Position numbers and translations under genes: made by a program
Source of the DNA: Pseudorhodoplanes sinuspersici
Lineage (GTDB): Bacteria > Pseudomonadota > Alphaproteobacteria > Rhizobiales > Xanthobacteraceae
Reading direction: 5' to 3'
Assembly (NCBI RefSeq): GCF_002119765.1
Contig: NZ_CP021112.1
Span: forward strand, 2,970,501 to 3,034,500
DNA: 64,000 bases
The notes under the pieces: generated by a model
The model's database searches: none
Seen by the model: the letters and a program-made list of their open reading frames with translations, nothing else
What the model was told of the DNA's origin: nothing
Shown: piece after piece, positions 16,870-25,888 of the stretch
Position numbering within the stretch: the stretch's first letter is position 1
How the letters are laid out: the number at the start of each line of letters is the position of its first letter

Positions 16870-17721
16870 CCGTCCATACATGAAGCTCTGTGAGTCCGAT
16901 CGGCGACGAGCAATGGATTTATGCTGGCCTCGTCGAGGTCGGTCTTGCAGCGATCTGTTTCGAGACCCGGCACATGCATGCTGCTCTCTCGGCACGAATC
17001 AACAAGACCGACCGGAACGATGCCCGTGGCATCGCCCAGATGATGCGCGTCGGTTTATTTAAGGCGGTGCATGTCAAAACCCCTGCCAGTCAGCATCGAC
17101 GACTGCTGTTGACCTCGCGCAAGCTGTTGCAGCGGAAGATCTATGACATCGAGAACGACCTGCGCGGTTCACTGCGCAATTTCGACTTTAAAGGGGGCGT
17201 CGTTGGCTCGGTCAAATTCGAGGATCGCATTTGTGAGCTCGTCAAGGGCAATCCGCTCGTTGCTGCGATCGTCGGCCCGCTTTTGGAGGCTCGAGCGGCT
17301 CTTCGAACTCAGTTTGCAAAGCTCCATCGCATGCTGCTGGATTTGGTGCGGGTCGATCTGGTCTGTCGCCGGTTGATGTCCGCGCCCGGGGTCGGGCCGA
17401 TCGTCGCGCTTACATTCCGGACCTGCGTTGATAATCCCGCACGATTCTCAAGATCCAAATGTGTGGGTGCACATTACGGACTTACACCACGCCTTTATCA
17501 ATCCGGCGAGGTCTCCAGGACGGGTCGTATCTCGCGATGTGGAGACGTGATGCCTCGATCGAGTCTTTATGAAGCTGCGCCTTGTCGTTCTGACCGGACC
17601 TGGCCGCTGGAATCCGCTTAAAGTCTGGGGCATCGCGGTTGCACGTCGACGCGGCATGCAAAAAGCCATGGTCGCCGTCGCGCGCAAAGTCGCCACCATC
17701 CTTCATCGGATGTGGCGGGGA
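16870..17721 (+). pseudogene. Second IS110-family transposase, N-truncated and frameshifted
   Basis: The frame from ~16890 to ~17600 gives EQWIYAGLVEVGLAAICFETRHMHAA in pieces, INKTDRNDARGIAQMM, APGVGPIVALTFRTC and GAHYGLTPRLYQSGE, all IS110-type. The first RuvC-like motif is missing because the N-terminus is absent. After ~17600 the C-terminus continues in another frame (VWGIAVARRRGMQKAMVA to MWRG). It belongs to a different subgroup from the 15610 element. Confidence 0.82.
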
Positions 17722-17984
17722 TAACGCCGACTTCCGCTGGACCGCAAGCGCAACATAAACAGGGGACAACCAATCGACCTGTTCAACTTCCTCCCCGCTG
17801 GAGGAGGCGTCCCGCGAGGACGATGGGACCGGGTGAGACCGAGGAAACTCGTGCGGCGTACTTCGACCGCGCGGCTTAGATGGCTCCGCCCGATCCTTCT
17901 GATCCCATCATGAGGCGGCAACAACCCGACCTCGGTGAGAAGCAAGAGCCTCGCAGGATGATCTCAGACATCGGGGATGTACAA
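17722..17984. other. Non-coding tail of the IS110 remnant
   Basis: A GC-rich stretch up to the IS3 copy 2 boundary with no supported frame, probably the untranslated right part of the degraded IS110 element. Confidence 0.35.
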
Positions 17985-18014
17985 TGGCCTGCTGCCGGTT
18001 CAGTGGACAGCCAG

Positions 18015-18881
18015 TTAAGCTAATCCCAGCTTCCGCTCGAACTCAACGGGGCTGACGTATCCGATCGTCGAGTGACGCCTGGTCGTGTTATAGAACCGCT
18101 CGATGTAATCGAACACATCTGCCTTGGCCTCGTTCCGGGTGCGGTAGTTCCTTCGAGCGATGCGCTCGGTTTTCAGCGATGAGAAGAAGCTTTCCATAGC
18201 GGCATTGTCCCAGACGTTGCCGGATCGGCTCATGCTGCAGGTGATGCCACTGTCGGCCATCAAGCGCTGGAACTGGTCACTGGCATATTGGCTGCCGCGA
18301 TCAGAGTGATGCATGAGCGCGTCCGGTTTGCCACGACGCCACACCGCCATCAGCAGGGCATCCGCGACCAACTGAGCCGTCATACCGGCACTCATTGACC
18401 AGCCGACGACGCGCCGTGAGAACAGGTCAATCACGGCAGAGACGTACAACCATCCCTCGGCCGTCCAGATATAGGTAAAGTCGGCAACCCATTTCTGGTT
18501 CGGTCGCTCAGCTGCGAACTGCCGGTCCAGCAGGTTCGAGGGAGCAACTGCAATCTGGCGATCACCGTTATCCTTAGGCAAGCGCCGTCGTCGTGGCCTG
18601 GCTCGCAAGGCCTGCTGCTGCATCAGTCGTTCGACCCGGTGCAGACCGCATTCGATACCGTCGGCAAGCAAGTCGCGCCAGACGCGTCGCGCTCCGTAGG
18701 TCCGATCGCTATTGACGAAGCTTGCCTTGATCCGCCCGCCGATCACTTCATCGCTACGGGCTCGGGCACTGAACGAGCGGTTCAGCCAAGCATGGAAGCC
18801 GGACCGGGAGACGCCCAATGCGTTGCACAGCCATGCCACCGGCCAGATGCCCCGGTGCTTCGCAATGAAGACGAACTTCAT
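18015..18881 (-). CDS. IS3-family transposase OrfB (intact)
   Basis: A 288-residue rve-domain transposase with DDE residues in VADFTYIW, HHSDRGSQY and DNAAMESFF and an intact C-terminus ending SPVEFERKLGLA. The ATG overlaps the orfA stop (ATGA). It is the likely source of transposase for both copies. Confidence 0.92.
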   Translation of the reverse strand: MKFVFIAKHRGIWPVAWLCNALGVSRSGFHAWLNRSFSARARSDEVIGGRIKASFVNSDRTYGARRVWRDLLADGIECGLHRVERLMQQQALRARPRRRRLPKDNGDRQIAVAPSNLLDRQFAAERPNQKWVADFTYIWTAEGWLYVSAVIDLFSRRVVGWSMSAGMTAQLVADALLMAVWRRGKPDALMHHSDRGSQYASDQFQRLMADSGITCSMSRSGNVWDNAAMESFFSSLKTERIARRNYRTRNEAKADVFDYIERFYNTTRRHSTIGYVSPVEFERKLGLA

Positions 18882-19168
18882 GTCGCTTCCTTCGCGAAGA
18901 AGGCTGCGGCCTTTTTTAGGATATCCCTCTCGGCCTTGAGCTTGGCCACTTCGCGGCGCAGGCGCGCGATCTCCTGCTGCTCTGGCTTCATCTGTCCGTG
19001 GCCGGGAAAGGCCTGTGCAGGATCGGCGCCCAGCTCGCGCACCCATTTGCGCAGCACGTTCTCATGGACATCCAGGTCACGCGCTGCCTGTGCGACCGAG
19101 ACCCCGCGCTCCCTGACCAGCTTTATCGCTTCAAGCTTGAACTCGCGACCAAACTTCCGTCTTTGCAT
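18878..19168 (-). CDS. IS3-family transposase OrfA
   Basis: Its visible motifs (MQRRKFGREFKL at the start, KLKAERDILKKAAAFF near the end) are identical to copy 1: helix-turn-helix followed by a coiled coil. The start was chosen after GGAGG as in copy 1. Confidence 0.9.
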   Translation of the reverse strand: MQRRKFGREFKLEAIKLVRERGVSVAQAARDLDVHENVLRKWVRELGADPAQAFPGHGQMKPEQQEIARLRREVAKLKAERDILKKAAAFFAKEAT

Positions 19169-19317
19169 GGCAACCTCCGGCTTCATGAAACACCCTATCT
19201 TGGTGTCCATCAAACCGGCAGCAGCTCACAAAAAGGAGCTTGCATCATGCGCTGACCTGACCGGGTTTTCTTGAACCAGGCTGATTGAGATAATCGGCAT
19301 GGAAAGGATACCCGAAG

Positions 19318-19596
19318 ATGCCAAGGAAACGACATAGCGCGGAGCAGATCGTTGCCAAGCTTCGCCAGATCGATGTGTTGGTTGCGCAGGGGCGGACAAT
19401 TGCCCAAGCTTGCAAGGAAGCCGAGATAGCGGAGCAGAGTTTTTATCGGTGGCGCAATGAGTATGGCGGGCTTGAGATGGAGCAGGCCAAGCGCTTCAAG
19501 GAGCTGGAGCGAGAGAACGCTCGGCTCAAGCGGCTGGTCGCCGATCTGTCGCTGGAGAAGCAGATCCTGAAGGATGTCGCTGAGGGAAACTTTTAG
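19318..19596 (+). CDS. IS3-family transposase OrfA
   Basis: A 92-residue HTH protein ([19 protein letters not shown]) with the family end [15 protein letters not shown]. Its TAG lies in AACTTTTAG, where a -1 slip would continue into orfB, the usual route to the OrfAB transposase. Confidence 0.92.
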   Translation: MPRKRHSAEQIVAKLRQIDVLVAQGRTIAQACKEAEIAEQSFYRWRNEYGGLEMEQAKRFKELERENARLKRLVADLSLEKQILKDVAEGNF

Positions 19597-20453
19597 CGCC
19601 TGACCGGCGCCGGCAGGCAGTCGAAGCGATCCGACGCAAGTATCAGCTCTCGGAACGTCATGCCTGCCGGATTGTCAGCCAGCCGCGGGGAACGCAGCGT
19701 TATATTCCCACGATTCGTGCCGACGAGGATGCGCTCACCCGAGCCATTGTCACCCTTGCCTCCGAATATGGCCGTTACGGCTATCGTCGGATCACGGCGC
19801 TGCTGAAGATTAGCGGCTGGCAGGTGGGGAAAGGCCGGGTGCAACGGATCTGGCGCCGGGAGGGCCTCAAAGTCCCTAAAAAGCAGCGTCCGAGGGGGCG
19901 CTTATGGCTCAACGATGGATCGTGCGTCCGGTTGCGACCGGAACGTCCACGGCATGTGTGGAGCTATGATTTTGTATCAGCGCAAACCCATGATGGTCGA
20001 TCGCTGCGTCTGCTGACGTTGATTGATGAATACACCCGCGAGTGCCTTGCTATCCGGGTGGCTCGACGGATCACGAGCATCGGCGTCATCGAGACCTTCG
20101 CCGATGTGATGCTGAGGAAGGGTATCCCCACTCACATTCGTTCCGACAACGGCCCCGAGATGACCGCCAAGGTTGTCAGGGATTGGCTCGCTCAGCTCGG
20201 GTTAAACACTCTGTTCATCGCACCTGGCAGCCCTTGGGAAAACGGCTATTGCGAAAGCTTCAATGGCAGGCTCCGCGACGAACTGCTCAACGGCGGAATC
20301 TTCTACAGCCTGAAGGAGGCCAGGATCGTCATTGAACAATGGCGCCGCCATTACAATCACAAACGCCCACACTCATCGCTTGGATATCGACCTCCTGCAC
20401 CTGCGGCCTACAGCGACATGAAGCCACTCGAAATGGAGATCGCGTTGCAATAA
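19593..20453 (+). CDS. IS3-family transposase OrfB
   Basis: The frame opens at [17 protein letters not shown] in the -1 phase relative to orfA and runs ~286 codons. It holds HTH_21 ([13 protein letters not shown]), DDE residues in [20 protein letters not shown] and [17 protein letters not shown], and the end [13 protein letters not shown]. It is probably made only as the frameshift fusion, since no good independent start lies near its beginning. Confidence 0.9.
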   Translation, partial: LAPDRRRQAVEAIRRKYQLSERHACRIVSQPRGTQRYIPTIRADEDALTRAIVTLASEYGRYGYRRITALLKISGWQVGKGRVQRIWRREGLKVPKKQRPRGRLWLNDGSCVRLRPERPRHVWSYDFVSAQTHDGRSLRLLTLIDEYTRECLAIRVARRITSIGVIETFADVMLRKGIPTHIRSDNGPEMTAKVVRDWLAQLGLNTLFIAPGSPWENGYCESFNGRLRDELLNGGIFYSLKEARIVIEQWRRHYNHKRPHSSLGYRPPAPAAYSDMKPLEMEIALQ

Positions 20454-20491
20454 GCTCTCACCGCGCCTGGATTAGAATCTCGGTCAGGTCA

Positions 20492-20840
20492 AGGCACCGA
20501 TTAGCTGTTAGCGATTAAAACGGGGCAAGAAAGTATGGAATTGAAAAAAGAATAGCGACTATGAATCCCACTGAAAGCGTCAGATAAACCGAATTACGAT
20601 ACTGGGACCCTGTGTAGTGGATTGACTGCGGTTGTCGTGCTTGTGGCGTTCCTCGTCGTGACGGCGCATGTGAACGCGTCGGCTCCCGCCTATGCCGGTT
20701 CTTCGGAACGATTTGCCATTCTGCCGCAATAAGCGGCGGCCCCGGCGTCTTGTCCAATAACTGCGCACTTCGATTTTACCGTGAAACGCTTCTGCGGTTC
20801 CGTGGTTATCAATCGGATAACCCCCACATGGAACTCTGTG
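20492..20840. other. Intergenic stretch with one doubtful micro-ORF
   Basis: A TTG-initiated plus frame from ~20622 to 20729 would give a hydrophobic 35-residue peptide (TAVVVLVAFLVVTAH then NASAPAYAG). Its ribosome site is weak and it could be a relic of a lipoprotein or signal sequence, so it is not called. Confidence 0.3.
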
Positions 20841-21212
20841 ATGCTTCACTGGCGACTAGTCTGCGCGGCCGTTATCTTTTCAATGATTCTGGGGCTGCCC
20901 GTTCATGCCCAGACGACGGCTGTCTCCCCAACAGGGCCGGGACTTGGCCTGACCCAGGATCATAAACGGACGATTTATCGTGAAATCGGCAGCCAGCAGC
21001 CGCAGCGGGTGCCCGACGGGACTGCCATGGAAATCGGCAAGGAAATTCCCGATTCCATCATGCTCAATGAAATGCCGATTTCGGTGAAGGATCAGATCGG
21101 CCTGTTGCGCGACTTCAAATCCGCCAAGCTGCCGGACGAAAAAATCCTCATCGTGGATCCCGCCAAACGGCAGGTGGTCGACATCGTCACCAAGGACGAG
21201 GGAACACGATAG
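20841..21212 (+). CDS. Exported hypothetical protein (DUF1236-like end)
   Basis: A 123-residue protein from the ATG at 20841 with a signal peptide cleaved after PVHA. The mature part contains VPDGTAMEIGKEIPDSI and ends KLPDEKILIVDPAKRQVVDI, a layout like short periplasmic proteins of Bradyrhizobium whose last strand resembles DUF1236 (a valine-rich ILIVDPxxRxVV). The earlier GTG at 20781 would bury the signal peptide. Confidence 0.75.
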   Translation: MLHWRLVCAAVIFSMILGLPVHAQTTAVSPTGPGLGLTQDHKRTIYREIGSQQPQRVPDGTAMEIGKEIPDSIMLNEMPISVKDQIGLLRDFKSAKLPDEKILIVDPAKRQVVDIVTKDEGTR

Positions 21213-21235
21213 CGCCCGCCCTTGCGGCGCGTTGG

Positions 21236-22108
21236 CTACCAGGATCGCTTGAAGCCGGCTGTCAGGCTGTGGTCATGGACGCCGGTTGTCGTTTCGCTCA
21301 CGGTCCCGCGCACGGAAATACCGCCGAACAGGTTCTGTTCGGCGCCAAACGAGTTGAGCCAGCGGTCATCGTTCGATGACAGCTTCGAGCCGGCAATGAA
21401 GCTGGTGCCCGTCGGTGTCCAGCTCAGCTTGGCCGAACGATCCGCCTCAACCATATGCGCGGGCGCGGATCCGAGAGAGGATGAAGCCAGCGTCTGGCTC
21501 ACCCCCAAGCCACTCTGCAGTGTCAGCGACATCTGTTCGTTGAGTGGCATCGACTTGCTGACGGATGTCCCCAGTCTGCCCTGATCGGCTATCGGGTCGA
21601 GGCGGGCATTGACTGATGCCTGATCCCACCACGGACCAAAGGATGGCAGCGCGGTACTGGCCCAAGCCGCTCCGCTCGAGGCTTGTTGCTGTGCGCCGGG
21701 TAAGGTGATCGCCGATGATGACGGCGAGATCACCATGTCAACACCGACTTTGGTGTCGAGAGCTGTCGGCAACGACCGTTTCACCGTCACGTTGGCCGAG
21801 CCATTTCTGTTTTCCGTCCGGTCCCAGACCGGAGCATTCGTATTGCCGTTGCGGCGTATATCGCGGGCTTTCATCGAACGCGTAAGGTCGTACGCGTCGA
21901 TGTTGACGCGGTTCCAGTCGATGGCCGGCAATTCCTCGCCCGTTGACTCATAGGTGTCGGGCGAGCCGATCACCTCGGATTCGGCAGGTGCCGGCGCGAT
22001 GATGGAAACGTTCTGCGCAAGTGCTGTGTTGCTAACGGCAGTGGCAAACGCCAGCAGACATCCCAAAGCCGAATGCCTCAATGCCAATGTCATCGTGCAG
22101 CCGTCCAT
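21236..22108 (-). CDS. Exported protein, probable outer-membrane or surface protein
   Basis: A 290-residue protein with a signal peptide (cleavage after NTALA). The C-terminal two thirds show alternating polar/hydrophobic strands and the chain ends in an aromatic residue (HSLTAGFKRSW), as expected for a beta-barrel or autotransporter-like end. Starts at 22108 or 22093 are both possible. No named family was recognised. Confidence 0.7.
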   Translation of the reverse strand: MDGCTMTLALRHSALGCLLAFATAVSNTALAQNVSIIAPAPAESEVIGSPDTYESTGEELPAIDWNRVNIDAYDLTRSMKARDIRRNGNTNAPVWDRTENRNGSANVTVKRSLPTALDTKVGVDMVISPSSSAITLPGAQQQASSGAAWASTALPSFGPWWDQASVNARLDPIADQGRLGTSVSKSMPLNEQMSLTLQSGLGVSQTLASSSLGSAPAHMVEADRSAKLSWTPTGTSFIAGSKLSSNDDRWLNSFGAEQNLFGGISVRGTVSETTTGVHDHSLTAGFKRSW

Positions 22109-22290
22109 TTTTTGATTTCGGGTGTCGGGGTGCCAGCCGGAAACGGCATTTGTTGGGCCAAGCCCTTATCACGACATGATGACAACCGAAATCGCCGGAC
22201 ACGACGCAAAATGCGGCATCGTGTCTGTTCTTTGGACTGTTTTCAGAGTGGCCGATTGCGAGCGTATGCCCGCAATCGGTGATGATAAAA

Positions 22291-22686
22291 TCAGTTGGAG
22301 TCGGGGCGCGGCGGCATCGGGAGAGTATTGCCCGGCTTCAATTGCGACAGCGTGTCGCCGATGACTTTCATCGTTGCGACGGCCGATTGGCTAAGGCCGG
22401 CATACCCGGTGATCTCGCGGCGAACGCGCTCGCCTTCGTTGTGTAGAAGCGTGCGAATGCCCTGTAATTCCGAAATCAAGCGATCAATCTCACTGACCGT
22501 TGCGCCGGAAACGCGCTCGATCAGCGAATTCAGATTTTCGGTGTTGCCTTCGCCGCCCGTTTCCGTACCGGAATCGGTTCCATGCCTGCGCATGGTGACG
22601 TCACGGCGGATGAATTCACGAATTTCCCCTTCGAACTCGTTCGAAGCATTCCGATCAACATCGCCAAGACGCTTGATGGCTGTCAT
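22291..22686 (-). CDS. Hypothetical coiled-coil-like protein
   Basis: A 131-residue soluble protein starting MTAIKRLGDVDRNASNE after GGGAG. Residues ~60-115 form a long amphipathic helix region (SLIERVSGATVSEIDRLIS, LLHNEGERVRREI). Similar unnamed proteins are widespread in Bradyrhizobiaceae. The longer upstream frame lacks a ribosome site. Function is unknown. Confidence 0.75.
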   Translation of the reverse strand: MTAIKRLGDVDRNASNEFEGEIREFIRRDVTMRRHGTDSGTETGGEGNTENLNSLIERVSGATVSEIDRLISELQGIRTLLHNEGERVRREITGYAGLSQSAVATMKVIGDTLSQLKPGNTLPMPPRPDSN

Positions 22687-22834
22687 ACTCTTTACTCCCT
22701 TCCAATGCGCGCAGAGGTACGGCCCCTTTGCGCTCCCCAAGAAAAGCGAATTTCCATAGCGGCATGTGAAAGCGGCCTCACAAGATCGTGATCGGGGCCG
22801 TTCCACGGTTCAATTATGGCGAATTTGGCCATGA

Positions 22835-23362
22835 TTACCGTTGCGACTGTTTACGGTTGAGCATCACCTGCCAGCCTGTCTTGCCGTCGCAGTCGCGTGT
22901 CTGCCGCCAATAGACGAGGGACGGTGAGGGCTGTTTGCCTTCTATCTGCCAGCGTCCTTCGGCGCGGCAGATCCGGCGGGTCAACCGTCCGACCGTGCCG
23001 GAAATTTCATTCTTGGCCGATGCGAACGTGACATTGCCCAACCCTGAAATGCGTCGGCCTTCAGGACGGTGAAACATCAAGAGCCGTGCATTTTTTCCGT
23101 CGCGTTCGGTCGCGAAAACCAGACGATCCTGCTGACCGCTGCTTGTCGTGCAGGCCCGACTGAACACGAAGCCGCCGGCTAAACTGCGACGTGTCACCGG
23201 GCCCGACGGCGACTTGCATTGCATACGCGAGGTTACGACCGACGGCACATCTTTTTCGGCAATCGTTTCCGCGTCATCTTTGATGACAGACTGCGCCGTT
23301 GCTGTCGCGACGGCTGCAAGCATCGCGACAATTGCGATCGCAGGCTTGATTGCACGTCTCAT
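22835..23362 (-). CDS. Exported hypothetical protein with disulfide-type cysteines
   Basis: A 175-residue protein with signal peptide MRRAIKPAIAIVAML to ATATAQ and a GGAG ribosome site. The mature domain is beta-rich with cysteines in RMQCKS, SRACTT, RRICRAEG and TRDCDGKTGW. It is periplasmic by inference. The family was not recognised. Confidence 0.72.
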   Translation of the reverse strand: MRRAIKPAIAIVAMLAAVATATAQSVIKDDAETIAEKDVPSVVTSRMQCKSPSGPVTRRSLAGGFVFSRACTTSSGQQDRLVFATERDGKNARLLMFHRPEGRRISGLGNVTFASAKNEISGTVGRLTRRICRAEGRWQIEGKQPSPSLVYWRQTRDCDGKTGWQVMLNRKQSQR

Positions 23363-23529
23363 GACTTCACTCCGTGTGGCGGCAGATGCGTTGCAACACT
23401 TCATGCAACGATATTCATCTCAACCTAAATATATGTTTATAAACGTGAATTTTGCGTAACCCGTGGAAATGCCGCATTAGATCGTTACGCATTCTCCAGC
23501 GGACATGAACCGCGAAAAGGGAGAATACA

Positions 23530-23877
23530 ATGAGGATGATCGCAATCGCATTCGCTGCTGCATGCACGCTTGGCCTCGCCGCACCGGCAATGGCTGCACA
23601 GAATGCGACGCCGATTTCACCGGCAATGTCTGTGCAAACGGAGGCGGTCAAGGCTGCCGATGAATTCAGTTCGGGACGCCGGCATTGGGACGGCCGTCGT
23701 CATTGGCGTGGCGACCGCCACTGGCATGGACGCCGTTGGCACGGGCGCCGTTGGCATGGGCACCGCTGGCATGGGCACCGCTGGCATGGATACCGCTGGC
23801 ATGGGCACCGGTATTGGGGTCCTCGCCGTTGCTGGCATGTATGGCGTCATGGCCATCGGGTCCGTGTCTGCCGCTGA
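23530..23877 (+). CDS. Exported His/Trp/Arg repeat protein
   Basis: A 115-residue protein with a signal peptide (cleavage after PAMAA), a short linker, then from ~residue 50 repeated RHW/GHRWH units and a last segment with cysteines (RRCWHVWRHGHRVRVCR). The repeats are encoded by near-identical 15-bp units (CATGGGCACCGCTGG type, ~23725-23815). Such histidine-dense periplasmic proteins can bind metal ions or heme, but no function is established. A strong terminator follows at once. Confidence 0.8.
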   Translation: MRMIAIAFAAACTLGLAAPAMAAQNATPISPAMSVQTEAVKAADEFSSGRRHWDGRRHWRGDRHWHGRRWHGRRWHGHRWHGHRWHGYRWHGHRYWGPRRCWHVWRHGHRVRVCR

Positions 23878-23900
23878 TGGCCGGTGTGCTGCTGAACCTG

Positions 23901-23930
23901 GAAAGCCCCGGCTTATGACCGGGGCTTTTT
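23901..23930 (+). terminator. Intrinsic terminator
   Basis: An 11-bp stem GAAAGCCCCGG / CCGGGGCTTTTT with a 7-base loop and T-run, 24 bases after the His-rich gene. Confidence 0.9.
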
Positions 23931-24262
23931 CCATCCGAGATCTGTGAATCCTGGGGAGCGGCTGGAAAATTGCACTGCTGCGCTGGAACAAAAGCGGAAA
24001 TCGCTTGAACCTTAAAATAATATTCCATGGGCGGCGAAATTTTGTTGCGCCGCAGTATGGGCGGTTAATTCTGCACACAAGCCTTGCATCGCCAAATGCG
24101 AATCAGGCTGGCAAAAACCCTCAGGAAGGCCCATCTAAAGGCCACTTGGCCGCGTTCAGACGGCCCCATTTGTAATGCCGCTCGGGCGTGCGGCTTTTCA
24201 TTGTTTCGCCAGCGTCTGTTTATTCGGTCGCTGCGACACCAAGAAGCGACAGGAGAAGACAC

Positions 24263-24580
24263 ATGGCGAACGAGCCTCAATCCATCAATCGTGCCCGCTG
24301 GCAGGCGCAGCTCCGCGATCTGTCCGGTTTCGATTACAAGGCGCCGGCCGAGCTTTATCCCAGCCGCAGCCGCCGGGTGCGTGGACCGTTCACCTACAAG
24401 CGTTTCAACACTGCGGCTGAAGCTTTGCGCTTTGCCCTGGAGCAGATGCCGGAGGGCGCGCTGCTTGGCGCGACACTGGAGGTGAATGAATCGCGTTTCA
24501 CTGAAGCCGAAATGCGCGCACTTTACGAAAGCCCGGCGTTTCCGTTGAAGCGTGTCGCGAAGAAGCAGAGCGCGGCTTAA
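24263..24580 (+). CDS. Hypothetical protein (105 aa)
   Basis: Starts MANEPQSINRARWQAQL after AGGAGAAG. A small basic soluble protein with a helical C-terminal half (AAEALRFALEQMPEG, TEAEMRALYESPAF). No family was recognised, but composition, ribosome site and terminator support a real gene. Confidence 0.75.
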   Translation: MANEPQSINRARWQAQLRDLSGFDYKAPAELYPSRSRRVRGPFTYKRFNTAAEALRFALEQMPEGALLGATLEVNESRFTEAEMRALYESPAFPLKRVAKKQSAA

Positions 24581-24632
24581 ATCTGCAAGATTGGTTTTTG
24601 CAAACTGGGTTTGCGCGGGACATTCTACGACC

Positions 24633-24667
24633 AAGGCCGGGGGGAGACCCCCGGCCTTCTTTTTTTG
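24633..24667 (+). terminator. Intrinsic terminator
   Basis: AAGGCCGGGGG / CCCCCGGCCTT with loop GAGA and a run of eight T residues, 53 bases after the 24263 gene. Confidence 0.93.
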
Positions 24668-24724
24668 AGAACAGCGTCACGCCCGCACCGCGGGCGGACA
24701 AACCAGCTTCAATGCCGGTCGGCT

Positions 24725-24841
24725 TTACTTCTTGCCGCCCTGGCTCTGCTGAGCCTTGTAAGCTGAAACCTGTTTGACCTTGTTGCCATCAGCCTTCGGC
24801 TTTTTGGCTTCCTTGTTCGATTTCATTTGTCCCTTGGCCAT
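24725..24841 (-). CDS. 38-residue Lys/Gln-rich micro-protein
   Basis: Reads MAKGQMKSNKEAKKPKADGN and continues to QSQGGKK. The ATG follows AGGAG by 7 bases. Small conserved proteins of the MAKGQM type are found in many Rhizobiales; the role is unknown, with nucleic-acid binding or osmotic protection being guesses. Confidence 0.72.
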   Translation of the reverse strand: MAKGQMKSNKEAKKPKADGNKVKQVSAYKAQQSQGGKK

Positions 24842-24977
24842 CGTCTCGCTCCTGTGACGGGTCGCTCTGTTGCGCCCGAAAAAAACATCAAAAAATTAAC
24901 ACTGCTGATGAACATGCGGAAGGCGGATAGCCACCGTCCGCGCTAATTGCTAGATTGTGGCAATTCGGAGATTCACC

Positions 24978-25286
24978 ATGGCCTTTCCAACGCCGTTTGC
25001 GCTTCTAATTCCTCTCGCCTTCGCCGCAGCCGATGGCGTGCCGGCCTTCAACGTCGAGCCGACCTGCAAGGGCGGTTTGGATAGCCCCGGCCTGAACGAG
25101 CGCTACAGTCGCTGCCTCGTAGAGGAAAAGGAGGCCCGCGGCAAACTTGAAGCCGGCTGGTCGAAATATCCGGCTGCCGACCGGACGCAATGCTCCGACA
25201 CCGCGCGCATGGGTACGCCAAGCTACGTCGAATTGCTCACCTGCCTCGAAATGGCACGTGACGCGGCGAAGATGAAGCTGAAATAG
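24978..25286 (+). CDS. Exported small hypothetical protein
   Basis: A 102-residue protein from the ATG at 24978 with a signal peptide ending near AAADGVPA. Paired cysteines (EPTCKGG, SRCLVEEKEA, RTQCSDTA, LLTCLEMARDA) and a helical centre place it in a Bradyrhizobiaceae family of small periplasmic proteins. Function is unknown. Confidence 0.75.
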   Translation: MAFPTPFALLIPLAFAAADGVPAFNVEPTCKGGLDSPGLNERYSRCLVEEKEARGKLEAGWSKYPAADRTQCSDTARMGTPSYVELLTCLEMARDAAKMKLK

Positions 25287-25330
25287 GTCTCGTTGCGCGG
25301 CGATGGGCCGGGGGGCGTTCACTCGGCCTT

Positions 25331-25441
25331 CGATCACGATGATTTTGGGTCGAATCGATCCAAATCATAAACGTGATCGGTTCTAATAGGTTAGAGCATG
25401 ATGTCGTCCGAAAACCGCTTCGCACTTTTCGGCATCATGCT
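25331..25441 (+). repeat. Dispersed ~110-bp repeat, copy 1
   Basis: Two modules: GATCACGATGATTTTGGGTC...AACGTGATCGGTTCTAA, then a palindromic GCATGATGTCGTCCGAAAAC...TTCGGCATCATGC. The same arrangement recurs inverted at 56063-56176, and single modules at 26043-26105 and 46022-46078. Confidence 0.85.
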
Positions 25442-25656
25442 TTAGGCACCAGCGACGGTCCATGAAAGACCGGCTGCAGATCGTCATCGATGTAGCGATA
25501 GGCACGCACCGCCTTGCTGTGGCAGCGGCTGCAGATCAGTTTTTTTGTGACGACGACAAGAGACTCGTCGGGCCTGAAGCCGAGCGTTTCAAGTTCGGCT
25601 TCCGGCATCGACACGCAATGCCCGCAGTTCAGACAATCGATGGCGATTGCACGCAT
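25435..25656 (-). CDS. Small zinc-ribbon-like protein
   Basis: A 73-residue protein with two CxxC knuckles (CLNCGHC and CSRCHSK) flanking a beta segment, the layout of a zinc ribbon. The stop lies inside the end of the dispersed repeat, so its last residues (GPSLVPKA) may be repeat-derived. The role is unknown, possibly nucleic-acid or protein binding. Confidence 0.75.
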   Translation of the reverse strand: MRAIAIDCLNCGHCVSMPEAELETLGFRPDESLVVVTKKLICSRCHSKAVRAYRYIDDDLQPVFHGPSLVPKA

Positions 25657-25699
25657 CTGTCACACGCATACTCAACATGCTGCTCAACGCTCGCAGCCG

Positions 25700-25888
25700 T
25701 CAGGCATCTGCCTTTTCTTCTTTCCGGCGATGCTCCAGCCACGTGTCGAGTTCGTTGGCGATCCAGTCGTTGGCTTCGCTTTCGGTGCGAAAACCAATGA
25801 TATCCTCGATCTGGCCCTGCGGCCATTTTGCCGCAACCCACCAGCGGTCGCTGGTATCATGACGGATCTGCATGACGGGTCCGGTCAT
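25700..25888 (-). CDS. Hypothetical protein (62 aa)
   Basis: MTGPVMQIRHDTSDRWWVAA begins a small soluble protein that ends in a charged helix (WLEHRRKEEKADA). The core RWWVAAKWPQGQ...GFRTESEANDWI resembles short DUF-type proteins of the group. The longer start at 25969 adds unrelated residues. It is divided from the zinc-ribbon gene by 43 bases on the same strand. Confidence 0.65.
   Translation of the reverse strand: MTGPVMQIRHDTSDRWWVAAKWPQGQIEDIIGFRTESEANDWIANELDTWLEHRRKEEKADA

Larger units (their letters stand above)
17985..19228 (-). mobile_element. IS3-family insertion sequence, copy 2 (1244 bp, apparently intact)
   Basis: It has the same terminal repeats as copy 1 but in the opposite orientation. 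It is flanked by a 3-bp direct repeat CAA (17982-17984 and 19229-19231), in line with the 3-4 bp duplications of the IS3 family. It differs from copy 1 by one base in orfB (a Lys/Glu codon) and by the 1-bp deletion in copy 1. Confidence 0.92.
19253..20491 (+). mobile_element. Second type of IS3-family element (1239 bp)
   Basis: The inverted ends are TGACCTGACCGGGTTTTCTT on the left and TGACCTGACCGAGATTCTAA read inward from the right. It contains orfA and orfB, which overlap in the -1 frame. It starts 24 bp beyond IS copy 2. No target duplication is evident. A degraded relative of its end lies at 4541-4610. Confidence 0.9.

Noticed and set aside
23617-24078. Frames antisense to the His/Trp repeat gene with PMPAVPMP-type repeats
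   Set aside because: They are the other-strand reading of the 15-bp repeat units; the plus frame alone has a signal peptide and ribosome site.
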